Below, piece by piece: positions 26,451-34,890 of a stretch of 64,000 nucleotides of DNA. Position 1 is the first letter of the stretch. Each line of letters starts with the position of its first letter. The DNA lies in contig CAMYPG010000005.1 of assembly GCA_947289115.1 (NCBI GenBank), positions 7,692-71,691 on the forward strand. The letters are read 5' to 3'. A program made the translations under genes and the position numbers. Below the pieces are notes generated by a model. The model worked only from the letters and a program-made list of their open reading frames with translations, was not told the DNA's origin and searched no databases. This DNA comes from an uncultured Gardnerella sp. GTDB taxonomy: Bacteria; Actinomycetota; Actinomycetes; Actinomycetales; Bifidobacteriaceae.

Positions 26451-27878
26451 GTGGGAAGTCGACAAACCTTACAGCGTTGGATGATTACAGTAGGTGGTGT
26501 CGAGCAGGCGCGCGTTGGAGCGGGTCAGTCTGTAGAGATCGGCAGAAAGCCTATACGACCTTTGCGCGAAGACGGTTTCATGCGTGTAGACATTGTAGAT
26601 AATAAGCGCTCAATGTCTAAAAGACATGCGCTTTTTATAGTAGACACAAGTGGCGTGGCTACTATTCGAGATTTGCATTCTACAAACGGAACTTATCTTG
26701 TAAACGAAAGCGGCGATTTGCTGCGATTAGATCCAGATGTTGATTTTCATATGCCAGACAGCATTGTTCGCATGCAATTTGGAGACGTGCCAATTGACTT
26801 TGTGCGTATAGAAGAGCCAGCTCCTTTGGTTGAAAATAGTGCTGAGCCTGTGCGCGACTTGTTCTCTTATGCGGCTGACGGCTCAATTAAAGAGCCAGAT
26901 GCTTCGGATTTGTCGGTCGATGATATTCTTGATATTCGTGCTGGGGAGCCAACAGGTGTTTTCCGTGCACAGTCTGTTTCGCACCCTAATTTAGTGTGGG
27001 ATAATCAGTCCAAATTAAATGCTGCTGGTAAAGCTGATGATGTTTATAGTGCAAGTAAGTCTGATATTTCAATAAATCCTGTAAAACAAAGCGATCCCGT
27101 GATTGCTAGTCAGGTTGTTCTTCCTGTTGTGCGTGAAGATTTTGAGTCTGATGCAGAACCTCGTAATCTTTTTGATGATGCAGCACAAGTTAATAGTGAC
27201 AAAACTAATAGCGATGAAACTGTGAATCCAGATAATATTGCGGATAACAGTGCTGTTGCAGGTAATGCTGCTATTTCTGACAACAGTGTTGTTGCAAATG
27301 ATTCTTTTGATTCTCACGATGTTCAAGACGATTCTAAAATTCAGGACTCGCAAAATGTAGACGTTGAAAACGAGGATCATACAACGCAAGATTGGAATAC
27401 TGAACAAAAAGAGATAGCAGAAATTCAAATTAATTATCAAGATGAGAATGAATTACAAGATGGGGCAGAAGATGAGTCGCCAGCAACCGACGATTCATTG
27501 CAAGATGAGCCTCAAATTCAACTAAATAATGAACAATTCATTCAATCCAATTCAGTCAATATTCAAGAGGATTCGCAATATACTCCAGCTTTTGAACCAG
27601 GGTCTGTGTTCGAAAAAGTGTCAAATGGAGAATTCAACGCGCATAAAGAAATTGTACAAGCAGGTGGATTCACTTCGGAAGAAGCTCAGAAAACCACTGA
27701 TTTCTCTAAGCAGTTTGAGATAGCAAAATATCAAGAATTACTTCCATTTTTAGCCATGAATACAGGTCTTTATGACGATTTATACGCTTGGCTTTCAGCT
27801 CAAGGCAATGCAGACGTAGATGAAGCTTTAGCGCAAAATAGCGGGTATAACGCTTATCGCAACGCAGTAGGTTTATAA
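26451..27878 (+). CDS. FHA-domain protein preceding a degenerate helicase-like protein
   Basis: A 475-residue protein with an N-terminal forkhead-associated domain, the fold that reads phosphothreonine. The diagnostic SKRHA near residues 56-60 and STNGTY near 77-82 are in the right order and spacing, with LLRLDPDVDF and VRMQFGDVPI closing the sandwich. A long acidic, Asp/Asn/Ser-rich disordered stretch follows (about 190-375), then a conserved-looking helical C-terminus (about 395-475, ending SGYNAYRNAVGL). I take GTG 26451 as the start because AAGGGAG lies 8 bases upstream. The next gene begins 18 bases later, so the two probably form one operon. Its phospho-partner is not visible in the window. 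Confidence 0.82.
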   Translation: MGSRQTLQRWMITVGGVEQARVGAGQSVEIGRKPIRPLREDGFMRVDIVDNKRSMSKRHALFIVDTSGVATIRDLHSTNGTYLVNESGDLLRLDPDVDFHMPDSIVRMQFGDVPIDFVRIEEPAPLVENSAEPVRDLFSYAADGSIKEPDASDLSVDDILDIRAGEPTGVFRAQSVSHPNLVWDNQSKLNAAGKADDVYSASKSDISINPVKQSDPVIASQVVLPVVREDFESDAEPRNLFDDAAQVNSDKTNSDETVNPDNIADNSAVAGNAAISDNSVVANDSFDSHDVQDDSKIQDSQNVDVENEDHTTQDWNTEQKEIAEIQINYQDENELQDGAEDESPATDDSLQDEPQIQLNNEQFIQSNSVNIQEDSQYTPAFEPGSVFEKVSNGEFNAHKEIVQAGGFTSEEAQKTTDFSKQFEIAKYQELLPFLAMNTGLYDDLYAWLSAQGNADVDEALAQNSGYNAYRNAVGL

Positions 27879-27896
27879 ATAGGGGAGTTTAGTAGT

Positions 27897-30800
27897 ATGA
27901 GCGGCGAACAGAATGATTTTATAAGCCAAGTAAATCAAGCACATAATGCAAGTGAACAAAATTATCAAGAAGCTTACGAGCAGAATGCGCAAATTAGGCA
28001 GGAAAGTACGCAGGCTACAGCTTCACGAGACGAAAAGTTAAGGCGAATAAACTCTTGGCGCGAACAATACAAGTCGCAGCTTGCGCCTTCGCCACTTGAA
28101 GACATAACAAAACTTTCCGCACAATTAGAATTAACGCATGCTCACCCATCTGGTATAGCGCAGCTTTTTGCGAGTGGAAAAGTAACTCTTCAGGCGTTAT
28201 TCCGTGATTCTGGAATGTTACGCGCAGCAGGAAGAAGACTCGATAGGGTTTTTGAAGATAGAGACAATAAAGCGCACGAAAATGGTGTTTCGGAGCTTTC
28301 GCTCGTTGTTGGAGTGGCATCGTGGAGCGGTAATCATGTGCCAGTTTTAACATACCCAGTGCGAGTTATTCGAGAGTCGGGCAAGGATGAAACATACGCA
28401 ACAATCTACTTTTCTGGCAATGTGCGTTTAAACCATGCTCTTGTTCTTAGATTGCAAGAGAGAGGCGTGAATCTTAGTGAAGACGCGCTTTTTGACGGCG
28501 CAAACTATGAGAGCGGAACACCAGAAACGTCAGCTGTTTTTGATGCAATTTGTGCATCTGCTCGCAGCGTGTTCCCGGATTTTGATATTGAACGAGATAT
28601 TGTTCTTGGATGTTTTACTGATTCGGGATCCAGATTTTTGGCTGAAAGCGCTCAGATTTTGCAGGCGCTTAAAGTTGGGAATGTTGGAAACACTATGATT
28701 GATGCGGTTGCTGGCGATGAGCGTGCGCTTCAAGAGTTGGCGGCAAATGATAGGCAAGAGTATTCTCCTCTAGATGTAGACCCTCATGGTGAATATGAAG
28801 TCGGTGATGTAGATAATGTTGTGCGTTATGCATCTGGTTTAGCCGCTAATGGCGTTTCTCTGGCGCTAGACGTGGATGCTGGATCTGATTCTGCTTCTAT
28901 CGCAGCTGCAATTTCTTCACGCTGTGTCCTTGCTGGAAAGTCCATCTTATATGTTCCAAATGTTATGGAACAACAGCGTCGATTCCGTCACGCTCTCAGT
29001 GCGAATGAGATTTCTTCGCTTGCGCTAGACGTTTCAGATTCTCACCTTGCAAAACATGTGGATTCCCAGCTCATAGCTGCAGTTGGGGCGCGTCAAAGCG
29101 TTGCTTCTAGCCGTTTTGAGCAAGTTTGTGACGAGTTAGTTGGTGTTAAAACTCGCTTAAATCGTTATTTGGGAGACTTGCACGGAGTAGATGAGCGTTG
29201 GGGCGTATCAGCATATCAGACAATGCAAAATCTTGCTGCTATTGCAATGTTGCCTACTCATCCTTGTACTCATGTAAGACTAGATGTTGCTGCTGCAAGA
29301 TCACTTTCTGGTCATTTAGATGAATGGGCGCAAAAATTACATCAAGCAGATGAGCTTGGAGAATTTACTATAAAGCCTGAAGATACCCCGTGGTTTGGTG
29401 CGTCTTTGTTCAATGAGAATGAGGCTGTTGCTGTATATCAGCGCGTTGTAGATGTTCTACTAAAGCTTCTTCCTGCAGCACGCGAACATGTTAAATCAAC
29501 TGTTCAAAACTGCGGTTTTCCTGTTCCTGCTACCGCACGTGAATGGGGTAGACAGGTTACGGTGTTAAAGAATCTTCGCCGAGTTTTAGATGTTTTCCAA
29601 GCAGATATTTTTGAACGTGATCTTAGCGCGATGATTGAAGCAAGTAAGCCTAAAGCTGTTCGCAAGCGTGAAGGTACAGTAATGGGCTTCTGGGAGCGTA
29701 GACGTCATATTAAAGAAGCGCGTAGTCTTTTGCGTGTAGGAGCTAAAGTAGATGATCTGCATGAGGCTTTGAAGATTGTTGCTCAGCAAGCTGCTCAGTG
29801 GCGTACTTTTGTTCCTCATGGGGGGTGGCCTGTGTTGCCGCCTAAGTTAGATGAGATTGTTAGCACTCAGGAGCTTTTGGATCGTAATCTTGTAGCTCTT
29901 GACGCTGTTCTTTCCACCACGCGTTTGGGTGCTGATCTTGAAAATGTTGAGTTTACTAAACTTGATGAGCGTTTGCAGTCTTTACATGACGATCGCGCTT
30001 CCTTAGATACTTTACCTGGTAGGTGCGTGATTGAGCGCGATTTACGCGGTGTTGGTTTAGAAGACCTTGTTTGCGATTTGCGTAGGCGTAATGTCACTGG
30101 TTCTGCGTTAGATGGTGAGCTTCACTTGGCTTGGTGGACTACGGTTTTTGAAGATATCGTTAATTCTTCCGCGATTATTTCTAACCAAGATGGTTCGGCT
30201 ATGCAAGATGCTTCTGACCGTTTTGTTCAGGTAGATACTGAGCATGTGCGTTCTGTGGGACCTATGGTTCAGCAAGAGACTCTAAAGCGTTTGTGTGAAC
30301 TTCTTTTCGCTAGGTCTCAGGAAGCTAATCAGCTTCACACAACCTTAGCAAGTAATAGTTCTGGCGTGACTTTTACCAAATTGATGAATTCTCATGCAGA
30401 TCTTCTTCTTGCTGCTAAGCCAATTATTGTGGCTATGCCTTCTACTTTGACTATGATGACTGAATTTAAGCCGATTGTAGACATTGTAATCCTTGATTCT
30501 GTTGAGCATTTGAGTAATATCGAGCTTCTTAGCATTCTTGCTCGTGCACGCCAAGTTGTGGTCATTGCTCATAAGAATACGGTAAGTTCGCAGAGTGTTA
30601 ACGATTTGATTAGTGTTTTGCCTTCTGTACATGTTAAATCTCGTGCTACTAGGCGTTCGCTTCGTCTTGCTAATTTCCTTGAAAATCATGGTTATGGTTC
30701 GCTTCGCCACGATGTTCCTGTAGATAGAATGCAAGGTAAAGTTAAGCTTCACCAAGTTGAGGCTTCTGGTGTTCCTGTTATGTCTACTGGTTTGATTGAG

Positions 30801-31718
30801 AGCAGCCAGAGGGAAATTGACGAGGTTGTTTCATTGATAAAACAGCGTGCTACGACTTTCACGGTAGTTCCTTCCAGCTATGTTCTTGCAGTTGTAACTC
30901 TTACAAGTGTGTTTAGGAATCGTTTAGGAGCGGAGCTTAAGGCTCTTGCTATTAAAGATGAAAATATGAATAGATTCCTTCGCCATGTTCGTCTTGTAGA
31001 TGCTAGTGAGTCTGTTGGTGCTGCCGCTACGGATGTTATTCTTTCCTTATGCTATGCAAAAACTTCTCACGGTAGGCTTTTGCAACAATTTGGTGTTTTG
31101 GAAGAAGAAGGCGGTAAGGGCATACTTCTTGATTCGTTAGCATTAGCTCGTAGGAATTTAGATATTGTTTGCGCGTTTAAATCTAGTGATATGGAAGATG
31201 AACGTTTGCATCAGTATGGTCCTAAGCTGCTTAAAGAATTGCTTATTTGGGCTGAGCAGTTGGATGATAGTCCAGTAAATCCAACTGATTTTGATGAAGC
31301 AAAACCTGAATATGATCAAGATAAGGCAGAAGATAAGGCAGAAGCTGCAGGTGCGCGTGCGAAGGCTTTTGATTCTTCAGTAGACAGTTTTAATAATGTT
31401 TTGTTTACTGATTTGGCGGATCGTATTCGCGCTCGCGGATTGTGCGTAGCGGTGAATTACGGATTTGATAAGGAACACAGTATTCCTCTTGTTGTTGGTT
31501 TGCCAGATAAACCTTTTGCTCTTGCTGTTTTAACGGATGATATGAGATTCATGAATATAGAATCAACGCGTGAACGTCATCGCATGTTTGCTCAAGATTT
31601 AGAGTATCTTGGCTGGTCTGTTATGAATGTTTGGAGCGTTGGAGCATTCGTAAATCCTGAAAAAGAGGTTGAGCGGGTTGTTTCTAGAATAGGCGAGCTT
31701 TATGGTGAAGATCAGTGA
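27897..31718 (+). CDS. Large superfamily 1 helicase-like protein with lost catalytic motifs and C-terminal nuclease-like fold
   Basis: A 1273-residue protein. The N-terminal 60 residues are a Gln/Glu-rich probable coiled coil. The middle follows the plan of DUF4011-type superfamily 1 helicases. Where a P-loop GPPGTGKS is expected, the sequence is LDVDAGSDSASI (about 323-335), followed by the usual AGKSILYVPNVMEQQRRF strand. At about 861 the Walker B position reads DIVILDSVEH instead of a DEAS-like box, and motif III is IAHKNTVSS. The last 100 residues resemble the terminal nuclease domain of those proteins (STRERHRMFAQDLEYLGW, then VNPEKEVERVVSRI), but the metal-binding acidic residues are replaced (LAVLTDD). 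The frame is uninterrupted, so a structural or DNA-binding role is likely. ATG at 27897 has a weak GGGGAG upstream. Confidence 0.72.
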   Translation: MSGEQNDFISQVNQAHNASEQNYQEAYEQNAQIRQESTQATASRDEKLRRINSWREQYKSQLAPSPLEDITKLSAQLELTHAHPSGIAQLFASGKVTLQALFRDSGMLRAAGRRLDRVFEDRDNKAHENGVSELSLVVGVASWSGNHVPVLTYPVRVIRESGKDETYATIYFSGNVRLNHALVLRLQERGVNLSEDALFDGANYESGTPETSAVFDAICASARSVFPDFDIERDIVLGCFTDSGSRFLAESAQILQALKVGNVGNTMIDAVAGDERALQELAANDRQEYSPLDVDPHGEYEVGDVDNVVRYASGLAANGVSLALDVDAGSDSASIAAAISSRCVLAGKSILYVPNVMEQQRRFRHALSANEISSLALDVSDSHLAKHVDSQLIAAVGARQSVASSRFEQVCDELVGVKTRLNRYLGDLHGVDERWGVSAYQTMQNLAAIAMLPTHPCTHVRLDVAAARSLSGHLDEWAQKLHQADELGEFTIKPEDTPWFGASLFNENEAVAVYQRVVDVLLKLLPAAREHVKSTVQNCGFPVPATAREWGRQVTVLKNLRRVLDVFQADIFERDLSAMIEASKPKAVRKREGTVMGFWERRRHIKEARSLLRVGAKVDDLHEALKIVAQQAAQWRTFVPHGGWPVLPPKLDEIVSTQELLDRNLVALDAVLSTTRLGADLENVEFTKLDERLQSLHDDRASLDTLPGRCVIERDLRGVGLEDLVCDLRRRNVTGSALDGELHLAWWTTVFEDIVNSSAIISNQDGSAMQDASDRFVQVDTEHVRSVGPMVQQETLKRLCELLFARSQEANQLHTTLASNSSGVTFTKLMNSHADLLLAAKPIIVAMPSTLTMMTEFKPIVDIVILDSVEHLSNIELLSILARARQVVVIAHKNTVSSQSVNDLISVLPSVHVKSRATRRSLRLANFLENHGYGSLRHDVPVDRMQGKVKLHQVEASGVPVMSTGLIESSQREIDEVVSLIKQRATTFTVVPSSYVLAVVTLTSVFRNRLGAELKALAIKDENMNRFLRHVRLVDASESVGAAATDVILSLCYAKTSHGRLLQQFGVLEEEGGKGILLDSLALARRNLDIVCAFKSSDMEDERLHQYGPKLLKELLIWAEQLDDSPVNPTDFDEAKPEYDQDKAEDKAEAAGARAKAFDSSVDSFNNVLFTDLADRIRARGLCVAVNYGFDKEHSIPLVVGLPDKPFALAVLTDDMRFMNIESTRERHRMFAQDLEYLGWSVMNVWSVGAFVNPEKEVERVVSRIGELYGEDQ

Positions 31719-31742
31719 GCCGTGATAGGTGAGTGACTATAG

Positions 31743-31946
31743 GTGAGTGACTATAATCCCAATCGCAGATGTTCTAGAACGCATAATCGAGTAGTTCGTA
31801 AAGGCTCTGAGCTTTTTGATGCTGATGGCGTTAAGCTGGAGCCTTCGGATTTTCAGACTTTAGACCAGCGCTCTAAAGATGACGATAATCGTATTCTTGG
31901 AGAGCTTCCGCCTCATTGGGCAGTTTTTAGTGAACGTGGTAGGTAA
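31743..31946 (+). CDS. Small basic protein of unknown function downstream of the helicase-like gene
   Basis: A 67-residue hydrophilic protein (SDYNPNRRCSRTHNRVVRKG, then GVKLEPSDFQTLDQ and ELPPHWAVFSERGR). I do not know its family. The start is a GTG at 31743. The GTGAGTGACTAT around it is present twice, 14 bases apart, giving two possible GTG starts in different frames, of which only the second opens this frame. It lies 24 bases after the helicase-like gene and is likely part of the same transcript. Coding is supported by the ordered hydrophilic composition and operon position only. Confidence 0.6.
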   Translation: MSDYNPNRRCSRTHNRVVRKGSELFDADGVKLEPSDFQTLDQRSKDDDNRILGELPPHWAVFSERGR

Positions 31947-31953
31947 AACTGTT

Positions 31954-32625
31954 TTATCCTCGTATTGCAATAACCGCAAGGTTTGTAATAATAGATTGTG
32001 TATTTATTATCTGTAACGCAGACTCTGCAGGCATGGCTAGTAACGCGTTTTGAGATGAATTGCCTGTTTTGACTACTATTACATCGTGGATAAAAGAAAT
32101 GTTTTTATTTTCTTGAACAATGTCATTCTCGTTGTGATCTCCTCTTGAAACTTTGCTAAATGCTATCGAAATATTTTCTCCAATGTTTAAATCTTGGTTG
32201 TTGCTTGCCAGTTTTATTGAAATCGTTGTGAATCCTGGTGGAATTTTTGCTTGTTGTGTAATCTGACTAGTAAAGATAGGCATACCATATTTGATATTGC
32301 AGGTTGCGATAATAGCATTTTTGATCAAATCTTTGTTAATAACATGATTAAAAACACTGTTTTTGGGCACGTTAACATAAGACAAATCATCTTGTTTAAT
32401 AAGAGTGCCTTTAGATATATCTCTAATTGCTACAGGTATGATTTGCGTTTCTTGACAGCTCGTAATCATATTTATTGCAATAAGTGTTGCAACGCTAATA
32501 AAAGATACTGTAAGCGCATTTAACAAAAGTGCTTTCTGCCTGCGTTTTAAAAGCATGGCTGGCACTTGATTTTCGTGCGCATCATGCGTGCTAGATGTGT
32601 TTTTTAATATTGATATCATGCTCAT
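31954..32625 (-). CDS. SAF-domain protein, CpaB/RcpC-like
   Basis: A 223-residue protein with one membrane segment (ALTVSFISVATLIAINMI, about residues 37-54), then a SAF domain: IPVAIRDISKGTLIKQDDLS and VPKNSVFN, NAIIATCNIKYGMPIFTSQI. It ends in a region like the outer part of CpaB, the Flp pilus periplasmic protein. No other pilus assembly gene is near, so either the pilus locus is elsewhere or this is one of the stand-alone SAF proteins common in actinobacteria. The ATG at 32625 is used; a second methionine follows one residue on. It is convergent with the small basic protein gene, 7 bases apart. Confidence 0.75.
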   Translation of the reverse strand: MSMISILKNTSSTHDAHENQVPAMLLKRRQKALLLNALTVSFISVATLIAINMITSCQETQIIPVAIRDISKGTLIKQDDLSYVNVPKNSVFNHVINKDLIKNAIIATCNIKYGMPIFTSQITQQAKIPPGFTTISIKLASNNQDLNIGENISIAFSKVSRGDHNENDIVQENKNISFIHDVIVVKTGNSSQNALLAMPAESALQIINTQSIITNLAVIAIRG

Positions 32626-32713
32626 AGAAGCATCATCTAATAAAAGGTGATGCTTCTACAAGATATTTTTGTCAATGTGGTTAAAGGTTATTTTCTATTG
32701 TAAATTAGACGAT

Positions 32714-32775
32714 TTTATGCACTTTTCCACAAATTTGCTAATAAGCGAAATTGTTTATGCACATTTCCACAAATT
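32714..32775. repeat. 22-base direct repeat with DnaA-box-like cores
   Basis: TTTATGCACTTTTCCACAAATT at 32714 (first 20 bases matched) recurs at 32754 with one change (A for T), 40 bases apart, in the gap between the SAF and FmdB genes. The first contains TTTTCCACA, one base from the classical DnaA box. Confidence 0.7.
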
Positions 32776-32795
32776 GTTTGTACCTGCTTGAAAAA

Positions 32796-32972
32796 TTATT
32801 TATCAGTGCGATAAAATCCGCTACCTTTAAAATTGATTGGTGGCGCAGAAAACACCTTACGAAGTTCTGGTTTTCCGCATTTTGGACACACTGTAATTGG
32901 GTCATCTTCAAACGATTGATATTCCGAAAAATCATATCCACATTGCTTGCAACGGTAATGATAAGTAGGCAA
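32796..32972 (-). CDS. FmdB-family zinc-ribbon protein
   Basis: A 58-residue protein, too short for many ORF callers. Translated from TTG 32972 on the minus strand it reads MPTYHYRCKQCGYDFSEYQS, then a zinc-ribbon second knuckle CPKCGKPELRKVFSAPPINF, and ends GSGFYRTDK. The two CxxC pairs (CKQC and CPKC) are the FmdB regulatory-protein signature. GGAGGA lies 5 bases before the TTG, supporting that start. FmdB proteins are widespread small zinc ribbons whose role is unclear; formamidase regulation was the original proposal. Possibly transcribed with the SAF gene downstream, though the repeat region lies between. Confidence 0.9.
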   Translation of the reverse strand: MPTYHYRCKQCGYDFSEYQSFEDDPITVCPKCGKPELRKVFSAPPINFKGSGFYRTDK

Positions 32973-33158
32973 CGGTTCCTCCGATCTTTATTTCCATCAC
33001 ATATCCTAGCTCATTCCCGCACCGCATGAAAGATGACTTAAAATATATGCAAAAAGATGCAGTAATTTGTAAAAATTTAATGTAATAATTCCTATAATTG
33101 CGACACGCCGAATTGGTTTTGGCTCTTCACATCCGTAACGCACTTTATATTTATACGT

Positions 33159-34256
33159 ATGGGTTATGAATCGGTGAGTGCGTTAATTGTATTAATTATC
33201 ATCATAGCCTTAATGTTTGGTTGGTTGCCTAAGCGCACTGTTAACAGCATGAAGTCAATGTTGGAGCACAGCGAAGATAGGTATTCACCTTCGCTGCATA
33301 TTGTGGATGAGCGTAGTGCCTCGCTGTTCCATGAGTGTAGTGGTGCGATGGCGAAAGGGGTTGGAATGCAACCGTCAGAGAAGCGATCGAATAAAAATAA
33401 GAACACTAAAAATAAGAGCAATAAGTCAAAGGTGTTAAGAGATAATTTTACTCCGCAACATGTGGCTCGTATTCGTGCTCTTCGTCGCGCTGCGGTTCGT
33501 CGTCGCCGTATTTTGGTTTTTTCGCTTGTTTTCTTGACACTTGTGGTTCTTGTAGCTGGTTTGTCTGGATTATATTCTGCTTGGTTCGCTCTTATACCAT
33601 TCGCTATGGTGTCAACAGTTCTTTACTTTGGCTCTATTGCGGCAAAGCATGCGCGAGATTGGGAAGCGCGCGTTGCTGCTTATAACAAATCTGCTGGAGT
33701 GCCGCAAAACTATGGTAAAAAAGGTTATGGCGAATCTAGTGAATCTATTGTGGAACCAGTTTTTGACGCAATTGTCAATTCTGTTGTAGCTCATGAAGAA
33801 GAGTATCAAAATTATTCATCAGGTTCTGTTACACAATATTCGTCGAATACTCAAGACAATACAGAAACTTCTGTTATGCAGCAGCGTGAAATTAGTATGG
33901 CTTTAGAACGCGTCAATTCGCAGAATGCTAATGGTTATGTATCTGCTGGTAATCAGTCATCGTCTTTGCCTGATGTATCTGATTCTTCTGGCGCGTCTGA
34001 TTCGTCTGAATCTCATCAAGATTTAATATCTTTCTCGTTTGGGTCTGATTCTACAGAATCTTCTTCAAATGACAAGAATAATGGTCCGTTAAGCTTGGAA
34101 ATAAAGTCCACTAAGCAGGTTGCTAAGGCAATTTCAGCTAAAAAACCGCTTTCTACTAAAGAAGCTTCCGATAATAATGTGGAACCACCAGTTATTACTG
34201 AAGATTCATTAGGAAAAGCTGATTTGCGAGATGTTTTAGCTCGTCGCACTGCATGA
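33159..34256 (+). CDS. Membrane protein with long disordered C-terminus, unknown function
   Basis: A 365-residue protein that I do not recognise. An N-terminal membrane helix (VSALIVLIIIIALMFGW, residues 6-22) is followed by a basic Lys/Asn-rich stretch and an arginine-rich segment (ARIRALRRAAVRRRRILVFS). Two further helices lie about residues 120-170, and the tail of about 190 residues is Ser/Gln/Asn-rich. The layout resembles other actinobacterial single-copy envelope or cell-division-associated membrane proteins, but no motif allows a function. ATG at 33159. Its upstream region has TATAAT followed directly by a CGACACGCC motif. Confidence 0.72.
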   Translation: MGYESVSALIVLIIIIALMFGWLPKRTVNSMKSMLEHSEDRYSPSLHIVDERSASLFHECSGAMAKGVGMQPSEKRSNKNKNTKNKSNKSKVLRDNFTPQHVARIRALRRAAVRRRRILVFSLVFLTLVVLVAGLSGLYSAWFALIPFAMVSTVLYFGSIAAKHARDWEARVAAYNKSAGVPQNYGKKGYGESSESIVEPVFDAIVNSVVAHEEEYQNYSSGSVTQYSSNTQDNTETSVMQQREISMALERVNSQNANGYVSAGNQSSSLPDVSDSSGASDSSESHQDLISFSFGSDSTESSSNDKNNGPLSLEIKSTKQVAKAISAKKPLSTKEASDNNVEPPVITEDSLGKADLRDVLARRTA

Positions 34257-34312
34257 AAATAAGTTTAAAAGTAGATTAAAATACACATATTTTTAAAAAA
34301 TTTTCCAAAATT

Positions 34313-34339
34313 TTAGCACTCTAGTTGGTAGAGTGCTAA
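34313..34339. promoter_or_regulatory. CIRCE operator for HrcA upstream of groES
   Basis: TTAGCACTC-N9-GAGTGCTAA is an exact match to the CIRCE heat-shock operator, bound by the repressor HrcA. It lies 110 bases upstream of the groES start. hrcA itself is not in the window. Confidence 0.95.
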
Positions 34340-34448
34340 AAACGCGCTATTATAAATCACAGTGCGCGATAGTTTTGACGTGATCGTCAGCCTCGTCAAT
34401 ATTATTTGTGCGAATAGTTACATTTCTCTTAAGAAAGAGGTGGCGACA

Positions 34449-34742
34449 GTGTCGATTAAGCTCACACCGTTGGAAGATAAGATTATTGTTAAGCAAGCTC
34501 AGGCAGAAACTCAAACTGCTTCTGGCTTGTATATTCCAGATAACGCTAAGGAAAAGCCACAACAGGGCGAAGTATTGGCTGTTGGACCAGGTCGTCGCGA
34601 CGACAAGGGTGAGCGCATTCCTATGGACGTTAAAGTTGGAGACAAGGTTCTTTACTCCAAGTATGGCGGCACAGAAGTTCATTACGAAGGCGAAGATTAT
34701 TTAATTGTTTCGTCTCGTGACGTTCTTGCAATCCTTGGCTGA
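34449..34742 (+). CDS. groES: 10 kDa chaperonin GroES
   Basis: Co-chaperonin that caps GroEL. The 97-residue protein matches throughout: [38 protein letters not shown], and [17 protein letters not shown] start at the GTG 34449 because AAGAGGTGG precedes it and because the product then begins like other GroES proteins; the longer upstream frame has no support. GroEL is not adjacent: groES is followed by a terminator and hisC, which is the arrangement expected when groEL sits elsewhere. Regulated by the CIRCE element upstream. Confidence 0.96.
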   Translation: MSIKLTPLEDKIIVKQAQAETQTASGLYIPDNAKEKPQQGEVLAVGPGRRDDKGERIPMDVKVGDKVLYSKYGGTEVHYEGEDYLIVSSRDVLAILG

Positions 34743-34814
34743 TTTTTGATTAATTGTTTGGTTGATTGCTTTGCTAATCGCTTGTAATTAATCAAATAAT
34801 ATTTGAATCTATTT

Positions 34815-34856
34815 AACGCTGAAAATAACGGTTCGCCGCTGTTTTCAGCGTTTTTG
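34815..34856 (+). terminator. Rho-independent terminator of groES
   Basis: AACGCTGAAAA pairs with TTTTCAGCGTT around an 18-base loop, followed by a T run. Confidence 0.88.
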
Positions 34857-34890
34857 CTTAATTTGTTTAAGACGCGACTATTATAAAATC

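Noticed and set aside
32738..32941. A 67-residue minus-strand frame in the FmdB region
   Set aside because: The overlapping 58-residue frame with two CxxC pairs and a ribosome-binding site is clearly the real gene.
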